A DNA stretch of 64,000 nt, taken from positions 19,679,753 to 19,743,752 of the forward strand of contig NC_031500.1 of assembly GCF_000237925.1 (NCBI RefSeq), in the 5' to 3' direction. The translations under genes and the position numbers were made by a program. Positions within the stretch are counted from its first letter, which is position 1. Every line of letters begins with the position of its first letter. Origin of the DNA: Schistosoma mansoni (Eukaryota > Platyhelminthes > Trematoda > Strigeidida > Schistosomatidae). The notes under the pieces are model-generated. The model had not been told where the DNA came from. It did not search any database and was given only the letters and a program-made list of their open reading frames with translations. Below, piece after piece: positions 23,270 through 33,654 of the stretch.

Positions 23270-23752
23270 CTGTAGGACTTAGTAGATTAGTGAATAACGC
23301 GACGGCATTTGAAGCGAAAGGTGCTGGGTTCGAGTCCCAGAGTGAAAATCAACTCTGAGATGCAGGTACATCCAGCTGTCCAGGATTTCACTGCTAGCTA
23401 CTATCCATCTTTGCTTAGAATGTTTATCATCAAAGGCTATATCGAGGCAATACGCACAGTATGTACATATGCCGATAAGAGATTAATCAATTGCAGTCCT
23501 AAACATTAATGGGAAGATTCAAACAAACAATACTAAGTGAATTTAAACTTTACCCTATTGCACAAATAAGTGGCTAACAGGACTCAGTAGCTAAGTGGAT
23601 AAAGGGAAGGCGTTTGAAGTGAAAGGTACTGGGTTCGAGTTCCAGAGTGAACATCAACTCTGAGATGCAGGTACATCCAGCTGACTAGTCCCAAGTGGGA
23701 CGAAACGCGCGTCCTGAATTCCACTGCTAGCTACTATCCATCTATCCATAGG
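23270..23752 (+). repeat. Two tandem Sm-alpha units
   Basis: The tRNA-like heads are about 306 bp apart (GGTGCTGGGTTCGAG near 23319 and GGTACTGGGTTCGAG near 23625). This shows the satellite-like tandem form of the family. The first unit has lost its ribozyme core; the second keeps a mutated one. Confidence 0.85.
23674..23720 (+). ncRNA. Hammerhead motif with core mutation
   Basis: The core reads CTGACTA where CTGANGA is needed. Stem II (GTCCC/GGGAC), GAAAC and GTC are intact. Stem I is weakened because CTGAAT replaces CTGGAT. Confidence 0.65.
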
Positions 23753-23759
23753 ATACTGT

Positions 23760-24240
23760 AGGTAAATATATTTTGTATGGTAGATAACCAAATTCCAATA
23801 TTAAAAGTAAAAATTTCTAAATTCCAGTCAATAAGTTTAGTAATTATAACTAATATAAACCATTTTTAAGCTAATTTAGTCATTTTCGCCGTATATACAT
23901 CATTGTAAACATCATCATATAGATAGTTTTTTCTCCTTTTTTTCCCCAGTAGTTTATACATTCGCCCTACCCCTTACCCCCCCAAATATATTTCAAATGA
24001 ATATTATTGTTATGTCTATTGCGTAATATACACTAATATTTGACATTTTATTAATAAAATGTAAACAGTCTAATATATCCAAATAATTCATTTATATCCC
24101 CATTATTTTTTTCTCCTTTAAGCACAAAGAAGAAGAAAAACAAAATATTTTGATGAGTAAGTTACTAAAACCAAATAAGGAATTTCACTTTCATTCATTC
24201 ATTCAAGTTATTCATGTCTAAATTTTGTTTACTAATTGCT
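23760..24240. other. No gene recognised
   Basis: AT-rich spacer with a C-run near 23980. Confidence 0.5.
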
Positions 24241-24254
24241 TTTCAGTAATTACA

Positions 24255-24410
24255 CCATGAAACATTGTCATTCACGGCCGACACAAGTCGCTTTAAACTC
24301 CGCTTGTAGCTCCTCCGGGGGCTACTGCCGGTCCCAAGCCCTGGTAAAGGAGGAGGGTTGGGCATGGGGTTAGCGACCCCATCCCGTAGAAAATCAACCA
24401 TAAACCTATG
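24255..24410 (-). repeat. GC-rich dispersed repeat R2, copy 1
   Basis: Contains CCGGTCCCAAGCCC... and GGGTTGGGCATGGGGTTAGCG. The same block occurs at 25490-25580 (opposite orientation), 30465-30570 and 45015-45077. At 25580 it leads into a plus-strand RT C-terminal end, so it is probably part of a non-LTR element. Confidence 0.7.
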
Positions 24411-24479
24411 AATCTCGTCTGGTTTCAATCGACCATAACTGCTAATGAACAAAAAGTAAATTGATGAGATTAAAATTCA

Positions 24480-25480
24480 ACACGTGTACTAAACATTCTA
24501 GTAGGCTCCCTAATTCAAAGAGGGCACAGATTGATACAATCAACAAAATGTTTAACGCCTAATCTTATATGTCGTATACACTAATGAGGATTATTCATTG
24601 TGTTATATTTCAGAAGAAAGTTATCTTTTCCATAACTGTCGTCCATTTGTTACTTAATCAGAAGATCAGTTTTCTTTAACGGGCAAACAAGGGTCTAATT
24701 CTTATTTAATGCTTTGTAATACAGTGTTAAATCTTTTTCTGTATGGAATGATAAACTGAATGGACCAAGCTTCACAATTAAAGATGTATGGGTGAGTGAA
24801 AACTAGAGAAAACCAGTATTGATTTGGCTTTGGTTTTCTAAAGCTCATCAGACAAAACCAGTTCACTAAACAATCTTTAGAAACTCTTCTATTTCACCGC
24901 TAAACATCAATCATAACTGGCTTTAAAGAAAAGTTTTATTACTCTGGCGATAAATTATGGTCAGTGGGGATTAAGCCAATGAAAAATGAAATTAGTATCG
25001 TTTGTAACTAGACACTGTGGAACTACATTCTGAATAAGTGAAGTTGAACAAATAAATTGCCTTTCGTTTGCTCAGCAATTCAAGAATTTTGTAGAAACCC
25101 AGTAACATCCACCATCAAGAAAAATACTATCACAAACCTCTTAGTTTCTAATCATCTGTCAACTAACGTCAATTTGTGAGTAACATTACTGTCAAATTAA
25201 GTAGTAATAGTAAGTGCTCTTATTAGTTTCTATCCATCATTTTTTATTGCAAGCTATTTACCTAGTAATTCCAAAGTGATTTTGTTAATAAGAGAAGTCT
25301 CCTACCAAACAGTTATACCAAATGGGTCACTTTGTCTTCAAAATTCTCACTTCTTCTGACAGTAAAAGCTTCGTGGACAAAATATTCGGGTCCTGCATTC
25401 AATTTGTAGTCTGGTCAAAAATATTTTTTTTAAGGTAGTCTTAAACTCAGATTATTCTGGTTAGCGTTTTTTTTAGCGAG
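24480..25480. other. No gene recognised
   Basis: I searched here by eye, on the minus strand, for an insulin A-chain exon (adjacent Cys codons, then a third Cys four residues on) and found none. Confidence 0.5.
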
Positions 25481-25484
25481 TTTA

Positions 25485-25650
25485 TTTTCTACGGGATGGG
25501 GTCGCTAACCCCATGCCCAACCCCCCTCCTTTATTTGGGCTTGGGACCGGCAGTAGCCCCCAGAGGATCTACAGACGGAGTTGGAGAATGCTGGTCAGAG
25601 GCCTATGCTCCATTGGGAGTAACAGGAGTATGTAAGTAAAGTAAGTAAAC
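25485..25650 (+). mobile_element. R2 block joined to RT C-terminal end
   Basis: The R2 sequence is followed directly by a stretch reading like the final residues of the RTE-type protein seen at 32098 (GENAGQRPMLHW-type codons in shifted frame; AGAATGCTGGTCAGAGGCC at DNA level). Then comes TAACAGGAGTATGTAAGTAAAG, a common 3' end here. Confidence 0.55.
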
Positions 25651-26054
25651 TCGGATGAAAATGTTATTAAATTTTATATATTGGCACTCCAATTAATCAC
25701 CAGAAGGATAACCATCGGTTATTTCAATCAAATTTTCATTAAATTGTCATTCAATGAGTCTGCTAGCTACTTATAGGCTGTAACTCTGAATTTTCTTCAT
25801 GGAGATATCAACCAAAAAGTTAACATTTTAGGAGAAACTTATCATGTAAACATCAATTATTCGAATATATTAACAGTTGCTAAGTAAATGTCACTAGACA
25901 ATAGAGAAAATAATCCATAGTTCATATATTCACCTGTTTTTTTTTGAAGTGATTAAGTTCAAAATCATGAAAAACAGTCAAACATTAAGTTAATAGTTCA
26001 CTGCTTTGAGTTTATCAGTAATTTAATCATATAGAGTGATCACTTTAGGTTTAT

Positions 26055-26600
26055 TTTATTTATTTATGTACTTGAACACATAAATATTGGTACAAGGAGG
26101 TATCAAAAAGATATGCACCACATAAATTATTCAACTCGTGTGAGGGCTGTGATACTTCCCGGGTGACCAGACCCAAGCAGATTGTTTTATTAGGGTGTCA
26201 CACCTAGAGTCTTTGACTTAAAAGTCTGATCCACAAGGTAGTGGAGCAACTTCAGGAAATGCAGTCCTATGGTAACCAGTGACCGATAATTGGTTCATAC
26301 CCCATTAGTTCACTCACGATCCTGGAGCCTATGTCCACGACTGGATTGGAATCAGGGTTTCTCAATTTTCCTAGGTGGATCCGCAATATTCACCAACCTG
26401 GTTAATTCATCAGACATTCGATTTTCGTATTCTCAATTTCACAAACAACACCGTATCTGTGACAAGGCAGTGAGTAGGATTTCCCTGGCAATGGTTGTAT
26501 TCACGTGACCACTTGAGAGCATTTTAAGAGCGAGGGAGAGAGAGAGAGAGCTGACTCTCCCCACTATCGGCCCTACTAGGGCATTTAGGAGCCAACCAAT
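26055..26600 (-). repeat. Dispersed repeat R1, copy 2
   Basis: Minus orientation, with the (ATTT)n tail complement at the left end. More diverged than the other copies. A GAGAGA run lies at 26531-26550. It lies just downstream, on the minus strand, of the insulin-like exon. Confidence 0.75.
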
Positions 26601-26650
26601 TCAAGTTCCCAAAACATTTTAACAAAATATTATACATCATATTCACTTAC

Positions 26651-26906
26651 TATAATATTGTTTAAATGATCTTTTGAAACGATTTATTGGTGTATATATT
26701 CCTCGTATAGAACAAACATATTTAAGATTTTTTAAAAATTCATTACCACACATACGTATTGGATAATCAGTTATAATTGAATCATCTGTATTCAATTCTG
26801 TTAAAGTTTGTGTAACATCATTTAATTTCATTTGTATTGATTTTTTAAATATAAATAAATGTAAACAGAAAATTGTTACTATGAAGGAAAATAAAAATTT
26901 TTTCAT
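26651..26906 (-). CDS. Insulin-like peptide, signal peptide plus B-chain exon
   Basis: The start at 26906 gives a hydrophobic N-terminus (MKKFLFSFIVTIFCLHLFIF), a good secretion signal. Residues 52-73 have the insulin B-chain pattern: Cys53-Gly54, eleven residues between Cys53 and Cys65, then a x-x-Arg-Gly-x-Tyr-Thr-Pro stretch like the end of vertebrate B chains. A furin-type site RFKR (76-79) follows, where B chain and C peptide would be cut. The exon ends in phase 1 at 26651 on a consensus donor (GTAAGT). Without splicing the frame stops two codons later. The A chain must lie in another exon; I did not find it between 16 and 26 kb. Family membership is inferred from the Cys spacing and processing sites; a partial or dead gene is possible. 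Confidence 0.72.
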
Positions 26907-26949
26907 TTTTTTTTTCGTTTTTTTTTCTGGCGCTAGGGGGGGGGTTAGT

Positions 26950-27570
26950 AAGAAAAACTTGAAAAATAATTAAAGATGATTTTTTTTTCTAAAAAAAATT
27001 TTTTTTTAAAATTTGGATATGGAATTAATTTCTTCTATGAAGCATATGGCGCTATTAAAGTGAAAGGAATAGAAAACAAGAAGAATGGATAGATTTTAAA
27101 TCAAGATCCAATATGTTCAATAGGTATCATCAAATGTACTTTGTAGTTTGTATCCAAATTGAATAGATCCATATTCATATCCGTATCCATATCCATATAT
27201 ATAGGTTGATTTATGTCTGATTGTCTAGATCACCGTCTTTAAAATATTAAAAGTGCGCAATTTATTTAAACCAATCAAATTTTAACTTTCAAATGATTAA
27301 CCTTAAGAAAAGGGTAATATATGTATTTGTATATATTTTGTTTGATGTAAATCGAAACTGATTAATCGTATGATCATACCAATAGAAAAGTTCATTTAAT
27401 ACTTTATTAGTACATAAAGTACTTTTCCTTTTTTGAATTTTGAACTCAATAGCTAACTAGATGATGAATTGAATGTTTCGATTGAAAGATACATGATTCA
27501 ATTCATGATATAAATGTTAACATTGGGATATGGGTACATTCAGTTGATGAATCCCAAATATTAAGAAAGG
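26950..27570. other. No gene recognised
   Basis: AT-rich, with G, T and A runs at 26930-27010, just upstream of the insulin-like exon. A short ATCCATATCC-type repeat occurs near 27180. Confidence 0.5.
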
Positions 27571-27575
27571 AGATT

Positions 27576-27880
27576 CTTAGGTTCCACCATCATGCAAAAC
27601 CTGGAAGCACTAGACGGCCGTTTCGTCCTATTGTGAGACTCTTCAGCAGTGTGCATCCACGATCCTGCTTCATGAAATTCGAACCCAGGACCTATATTTA
27701 TCGCGCGCGAGCGCTTGATCTCTGGACCACTAAGCCGGCATGTCTAACTTCAACCGATCCACGAAAATGAGGGACACTATCTCATAACAGACCTGGTTGA
27801 ACTCCACTGGTCACTGCTTCTCACTAGAACTCCAAGAAATACCTTTTAAAGCCAGTCACTAGTGAGCATATATAGAATAA
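27576..27880 (-). mobile_element. SINE family 2, 3'-truncated copy
   Basis: Leader, tRNA-like head (box B complement near 27680) and hammerhead are present. The 3' tail is cut at about 27576. Confidence 0.75.
27607..27654 (-). ncRNA. Hammerhead ribozyme motif with intact core
   Basis: On the minus strand: CTGAAGA, stem II GTCTCA with a GGAC partner (one wobble or mismatch), GAAAC, a short GGCC stem III and GTC. Stem I CACTG/TAGTG forms five pairs, one of them G-U. All catalytic core bases match consensus. Confidence 0.7.
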
Positions 27881-27889
27881 AATTGTTAA

Positions 27890-28490
27890 TGTTGATATGA
27901 CTCATATAGAATGTTAACTTGAATGTACTTATATGTTAAGTGAAAAGTTTAGGATCCATGATCCAAATAAATATGGGTCAGATAGGGTGAGGGAGATAAT
28001 AGTGCAATTACAATTCCAACGAATATTTAGTGGAAGACTACATTGTGTAAACAATTATTAGTAAGACATAATAAGGTGGGATGAATTGAAAGTAAAGGAA
28101 TCATGTATTAAAATCAAACTGATAATAGTAATAATAATCATAAAAAGATTTGGGAATAAAGATAGTAGATATAAGTGCATTTGACTACGAAAGGTCGTAA
28201 ATACAATAGTCAAATTTGGTCATTCAATAGCTGAGATTACTATTAACTAATTGACCTTGAGGTTGGCCAGGGGAGGAGGAGTGATTAAAGACATTTCTTT
28301 GTACGTATAACACCAGTTTCGTAATCCTGGTGGCTACTGTTTCAGCCGTTTGAAGGACTTTAAGTCTCACAAGCTTTGGCGAAAAATACTGACCCGATAA
28401 ATAATTTAAAAATATTGGTTTATACTGACATAATAAGCAGTTCGCACTAAATGGGTCAATATCAAATGTTCACTTTCTTCACCAAACCTT
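27890..28490. other. No gene recognised
   Basis: AT-rich spacer between the SINE copy and the Penelope-like fragment. Confidence 0.5.
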
Positions 28491-28493
28491 TGT

Positions 28494-28886
28494 TTAGCCA
28501 CGCTGGGAGGTTTTTGTGAGCACAAAAATGTAAATTCCTAGACCAATATAACTTGCTCCATAGGAGCAGTCGGACTGATAAATAGAAAATGAGGTGGTCA
28601 TTCTAAGTAATTCATCTTTTAGCTTCAGTGTCACCATTGGATGGGTAGTAAACACTAATCGTAGTTCTCCGGCGTTGAATGATTTTTGGATTGTTCTGCG
28701 TAATCTCTGAATTAATATTTCGCTAGCAACATCCCCTCTGAATTGTAGGTGCATAAACAGGGATTTCTTATTTACTACTTGTATTTCGCCTATTCTGAAC
28801 TTCGTTATTATATATTTGTTTACGAACTTTTCAGGGTATCCGTTTTCCCTACGGGTATTACGCATTGCGTTTAGCTCTTCTTCCAC
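28494..28886 (-). mobile_element. Penelope-like element fragment (GIY-YIG region)
   Basis: A 130-codon frame. Residues ~44-80 (LQFRGDVASEILIQRLRR and after) and ~88-118 (LKDELL...YQSDCSYGASYIG) resemble the linker and start of the GIY-YIG endonuclease that follows RT in Penelope-like elements. The family's second Cys is Tyr here (CSYGASYIG where C-x-CGASYIG is usual). The sequence departs from the family right after YIG, so catalytic residues are missing. A dead 3' fragment. Confidence 0.6.
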
Positions 28887-28899
28887 TTTATCTATAGAA

Positions 28900-29060
28900 T
28901 AAATAGTAAGTATTCGGTAACTCTAAGTTTAGATCAGTTTTCGTTCGCACTGTAGAGGTACAAAGCTAAGGAAATGTGTATACTGCCATAGTAACAACAG
29001 TCTACAAGAGTTGGTTTTAAATTTTCTAGTTTTTGATTGGAATTTACTCTTTTTTAAAGA
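28900..29060. other. No feature recognised
   Basis: Spacer without recognisable motif. Confidence 0.4.
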
Positions 29061-29073
29061 AATAATCAATAGT

Positions 29074-29370
29074 TGTTGGAGACGTTAGATCCCCAGAACT
29101 CACTTGGTAAGGGGCCTTATTTTGTAATTTCATCCTGAAAATTTGAGTTTTATGTTTTTCCGCCAAGAAACGCTTAGTTCACCTACAGCTTACATCCCCC
29201 ACTTGGACTTCTTTGACTGTCATTGGTTGACGGATTTTTTTAGTACGCTATTTTGTGGCTCCCTCAAGGGCGTTTCTATCATTGTATAAATAAGCTTGAT
29301 TTGTGTGCTCAGTGACCTCGTATTTTCTGGGTGCTTGTAGAATACATTCTCATCAAGACATCTTGATCTA
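29074..29370 (+). other. Possible solo LTR or promoter-bearing fragment
   Basis: Begins TGTTGGAGACG, has a TATA motif (GTATAAATAAGC) near 29284 and is richer in GC than its surroundings. No matching terminus, primer site or coding part is visible, so LTR status is weak. Confidence 0.25.
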
Positions 29371-29954
29371 GTTAGCAGGGCCGAGGACAACGGATTAGAA
29401 TAGCCTATCGTGTCACTGTGTCATTGACCTTCATTCCGTTTACCGAGTAAGGTGAACTCGCAACAGCATCAAGTATATCATTAGTATTCTGTGAATTATT
29501 CATTCTGTATAGATAGGTGTTTGATTTTTAATTTCTTCCAATATTTCACTTAGAACTTTAATTGGATGGCTGCAATCATTATATCGGCCGGTATATCATA
29601 TAAATATGATTAGTCAATGTTCATGCAACCGAAGAAAATCTATGACAACATATTTCAGTAGTTTTCATTATGAGAAGCCGACACACAGTCATAAATGGGC
29701 TTAATTATGATATTATTTTCTAATGTAGTGAAGAAGAAGAACACAGATGGGGACAACCGACTACATTTAGCATAGAATTACAGAGTTACTTCATAAAATA
29801 GAAAAACCATACTCTAATACTTCATTTGCAAAATGTTCATTAATTATTTCAGACTTTATTGTTCCTGCATTTCCATACCATTTGCTGTCTGTTCTCATTC
29901 TTCTCTCATCAACCTTCTCAACCTTCTGCTACCAGACATTCTATTCCTGACTAG

Positions 29955-29990
29955 CGTTATATATTACGCTATATATTACGCATTCGTCTA
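29955..29990 (+). promoter_or_regulatory. Histone-type promoter
   Basis: Two tandem TATATATTACGC blocks lie at about 29959-29980, followed by GCATTCGTC, which matches the CATTC-type cap site of histone genes. The start codon is about 20 nt further on. Confidence 0.55.
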
Positions 29991-29997
29991 CTAAGCG

Positions 29998-30246
29998 ATG
30001 CCTCCTAAAGTTGTGTCTGGTAAAGCTGCGAAGAAAGCCTCGAAGGTTAAGCTGCCGAAGATTGATCAGAATAAGAAGAGAAGGAGGAAGGAGAGTTATG
30101 CTATCTACATCTATAAAGTTCTTCGTCAAGTTCATCCTGACACTGGTATCTCGTCGAAGGCAAAGTCAATCATGAACTCGTTTGTGAACGATATCTTTAA
30201 GCGCATTGCCGCAGAAGCCAGCCGACTATCGCACTACAACAAGTAG
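29998..30246 (+). CDS. Histone H2B, C-terminally truncated
   Basis: An 82-residue protein. The basic tail ([15 protein letters not shown]) and the H2B histone fold run from [20 protein letters not shown] through [12 protein letters not shown] to [11 protein letters not shown], then TAG. A full H2B has about 120 residues, so the end of the fold and the alpha-C helix, including the ubiquitinated Lys region, are missing. No continuation is visible in any frame in the next several hundred bases, and there is no histone stem-loop. A splice donor (AA/GTAGCA) overlaps the stop, but no second exon was found. The promoter looks intact. Either a truncated variant or a young pseudogene. Confidence 0.85.
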   Translation: MPPKVVSGKAAKKASKVKLPKIDQNKKRRRKESYAIYIYKVLRQVHPDTGISSKAKSIMNSFVNDIFKRIAAEASRLSHYNK

Positions 30247-30464
30247 CACACACCACAATAATAGTTTTAATAACGAATGAAATCAGAACTGAAATTATGT
30301 TGTTTAATCATTTCAGTATGTGTTTTATCAAGGTTATGAATAATTCATTTATTAGTAATTAATGATTCTTAACCAGATTTTTAAGTTGAAAATTTTGAAG
30401 TGAATTTTGAAATGATGATCGAAGTGCAAATTACATTTGTAATTTTAACTAATTAAAAAAAAAT

Positions 30465-30570
30465 TCCGCCTGTAGCTCCTACGGGGGCTACTGCCGGTCC
30501 CGAACCCGGGTAAAGGAGGAGGGTTGGGCATGGGGTTAGCGACCTCATCCCGTAGAAAACTAACTCTCTA
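30465..30570 (-). repeat. R2 repeat, copy 3
   Basis: Same GC-rich block as at 24255, inserted ~220 bp downstream of the H2B stop. Confidence 0.7.
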
Positions 30571-30574
30571 AAAA

Positions 30575-30875
30575 ACGCTAATCAGAAATGTGCAAGTAGA
30601 TATGTCATAAAACCATTGAGAAAACGTTCAGCCTCAACATAATGACACTTGGTTCTCTTGGTTTGAATCTATACATCATAGATAACCTTTTCATGATTAT
30701 ATATGTAAGTTGTTGATGAATAGAAGAGACCAATAAATTTATATTCAAATGGTACGTGACAGTAATCTCTATCCATAAGATTTCTACGATATCTTTTACA
30801 TTTCCTTACATTCTATCAAATTCATTGACGAACAAAAGAGTAGATTTGTAGAACAAGGTCTGTACTATTTACAAG
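30575..30875. other. No gene recognised
   Basis: AT-rich spacer. Confidence 0.4.
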
Positions 30876-30878
30876 AAA

Positions 30879-31395
30879 CTTATTTATTTATTTATTTAAA
30901 CACATAAATGGTGGTACAAAAGGGCACCAGATATATATGCGCCACACAAATCTCATTTGATTTGTGTAAGGGCTGTGATACTGCCCAGGTGCCCAAACCG
31001 AAGCAGGTGGTTTTCTTAGGAAGCCACACCCGGAGCCTTTGACCTAAAGGTCTGATACAAAAGGCAGTGGAGCGTCGTGAGCAGATGCAGTCCCATGATA
31101 GCCGGTGACCAACGATTGATTCACACGCCATTTCTTCCTTCAGGATACTGGAGCAAATATGTACCATTGGTTTGGAATCAGGGTTTTCCAACTCCTCTAG
31201 GTGGATTTTCTGTGTCCACCAACCCGGTTAAAGCGCCCGACATTCGCTTTTCGTCCTCTCAATTTTCGTAAATAATGCCCAGTAGGAGTAGGACTCCCTG
31301 GAAGTGGCTGTATGCACGTTGCTATGTCAGAGAATTTCGAGAGGGAGAGCAGACTCTCACCACCCTCGGTCCTACTGGGGCATTTGGAGGGGGGG
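30879..31395 (-). repeat. Dispersed repeat R1, copy 3
   Basis: Tail complement (TTATTTATTTATT) at the left. In the element's sense it holds a 99-codon frame (30892-31191) that aligns along its length with the 96-codon frame at 61979-62269. No known domain. Confidence 0.8.
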
Positions 31396-31429
31396 CTAAT
31401 CACAGTTTGTAGTATCGGTTGTTATGTTA

Positions 31430-32080
31430 AGCCCATATGACCAATTTTCATATGAGTGAAGAAGTGTGTACACTTCTTACCCTATTTCTTACATGTCTGT
31501 CATTTATCCTTGTTTGACTATAATATTGATTAACGCTTGCTTAAAGCGAGTCGGCTTACCCACCATCTCCAGTGCGTATCATTTTTGTTTCGCTCGCTGA
31601 TATTTACTCATGTGCTTGTAACTTTCTGGCCCACACTATTTGTCGATAAAACTGGAGCTGCCGATTCTCTCTGCCTCCTGATTTTATGCACCGTTTAAGA
31701 TTTGCAATATAACGGATATGGAAGTGAACGACTAGCGAAGCACAAGTTCACTACAAGTTCACATAGACTAATTAAGATACAGAGTAATTATTTTTTTATT
31801 AAGTAAAATACTTACTGTGTACCTTTTCATATGACTTTCTTCAAGCCATGGATAAGTTACTAAGTAACGTTTATTTCAATTCGCATATCGATGATGAATA
31901 ATTAAACGGAGTTAGCATTGCTTACTACTTATTTCATATCAGTAACATGAATATTTTTTTCAAAATGTTGAGGTATAAATACAAAATTTCACAAGGACGT
32001 AATAAAATTTATAAATTCCATGACATTGTATATTTTCATTACATCGTACGGAGTTTTAAACAACTTTTTGCAATACCTTT
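31430..32080. other. No gene recognised
   Basis: The block 31490-31740 is GC-richer and may be an old retroelement piece; the rest is AT-rich. Confidence 0.4.
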
Positions 32081-32097
32081 AAGATATTCACATTAAA

Positions 32098-32460
32098 ATG
32101 AAAATATCCAACATTCACTGGCCGGATACTATCAGCAACAGCCTTTTGTGGGAGAGGACAAACCAGCTTCCAGTTGAAGAGAAAATTAGGAAAAGACGTT
32201 GGAAGTGGATCGGACATACATTAAGGAAATCACCAATGTGCATCACGAGGCAATCCCTAACTTGGAATCCCGAAGAGAAGCGGAAAAGAGGAAGGCCAAA
32301 GAACACATTACTCCGGGAAATAGAAGCAAATATGAAAAGGATGAATGTTAACTGGAAAGAACTGGAAAGGATTGCCCATTACAGAGTTGGATGGAGAATG
32401 ATGGTGAGCGGCCTATGCTCCCCCACGAGAGGTAACAGGCGTAAGCAAGTAAGTAACAGA
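32098..32460 (+). mobile_element. RTE-like RT, C-terminal fragment
   Basis: An open frame matching the C-terminal end of flatworm non-LTR reverse transcriptases: [51 protein letters not shown], then the family's TAACAGGCGTAAGCAAGTAAG end. The frame then runs on to 32571 in unrelated sequence. No catalytic RT domain is present. Confidence 0.85.
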
Positions 32461-32764
32461 ACATATTTTGGGATACAAATCACAACTACTGTGAAAGTTA
32501 TTCAAGGAGCACATTTTGCCGGAGAATATTTACGATTCCACCAAAACTGGAAGTTATATGAAATAATTTAAACACCGTTACTCAATTCACTTATAATCCT
32601 ATTTCGACGTTTTATTTAAGTAGTTGTTCTCCTCTCTATAGTTTAGTATTCCTTATTTCCATGACAATTTAGAAACTTGTTTAAATGCCTTATCATATGT
32701 GAAAAATAATTCCTAATTTGTGTTCAATAATCACCGACTTTATACAAGCCGAAGCATTGAATTC

Positions 32765-33190
32765 AGACATAAAGGTGACTGCTAGTGCTACATATTCAAT
32801 CCGGGAAGATTCGGGAGGAAAAACAAGTGTCAATAGACGGGAAAAAAGGATATTTCATGAAGATACCAAAGAAAGATCTCAGCAAATGTCGGAACCACAG
32901 AAGCATCACACCACTATCGGTACCAGGAAAATTTTGCAATAAAGTGTTGCTTAACGGGATGAAAGATTCAGTAAACGCCCAAATTTGAGATCCACAGGCC
33001 AGATTCCGTAAGGATCGATCGCGCACAGACCAAATCACGACATTGTGGATCATCGTTAAACAACCGATTGAATGGAACTCGTCACCATACATCAACTTCC
33101 TCGATTTAAGAAAGCATTTGACAATGTGAATAGAAGAACCTAATGGGACCCTATTCTACATGATGGTTTATCTGGAATGACTGTCAACAC
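32765..33190 (+). mobile_element. RTE-like RT, 5' portion, decayed
   Basis: Translations in shifting frames give KIPKKDLSKC, then RFRKDRSRTDQ and YINFLDLRK, the early RT motifs, with a stop and frameshifts. At about 33190 the match breaks inside the VNII-RNSYDG region and resumes at 33655. Confidence 0.75.
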
Positions 33191-33191
33191 T

Positions 33192-33654
33192 ATAGTGGAT
33201 GGTACTATATCAAGCCCACATAGGTTATTCTAGGTTCTGGAAAAACCAATTTATTCATTATTCTCAAGCCACATTTTGAATTTGTTACTTATTCGCTTAT
33301 CAACCCTGATTGTTTTATATGATCGTAAGTGTGTTAATTGCTTGCTCTATTCATTCCGTGTCTGCAACTTATTTTTGTCTGAATATAAATGTTGAGTCAT
33401 GTTCGATCAAATCTAATTCGCTCACTTGCCTTTTCCACTGCGCATCACTTTGCTTCTCTGATTGTGTGTTCTGATCAATGATCGTACGAAATATACGTAT
33501 TGAAAAATCATCCTCATATTTGACTTATTTGTTTCCGTAATTTACTAACTCTATTTGAGTCAGTAATTTTATACGAGGGTTGGTGGCACGGATATTTTGA
33601 TAACAATCAGTATACGACTTAATTAGAGTCAGATATAAGGCCACTAAGACATCA
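33192..33654. mobile_element. ~460-bp insertion splitting the RT fragment
   Basis: The flanking RT matches stop at VNTI and resume at ITRNSYDG-like codons, so this block was inserted into, or replaced, a small part of the element. The inside is AT-rich and unassigned. Confidence 0.5.

Noticed and set aside
16000-26640. Insulin A-chain exon candidates (adjacent Cys codons on the minus strand)
   Set aside because: Sites near 22266, 21737, 20090, 19655, 17723 and 15304 were read. None has the third Cys four residues on or the fourth at the right spacing.
30247-30700. Second H2B exon after a GTAGCA donor
   Set aside because: No sequence resembling the H2B C-terminal region was found in any plus-strand frame.
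31077-31403. Antisense frames in the R1 repeat as host genes
   Set aside because: They lie in a multi-copy element and recur with it. Long open frames on both strands suggest a composition effect.
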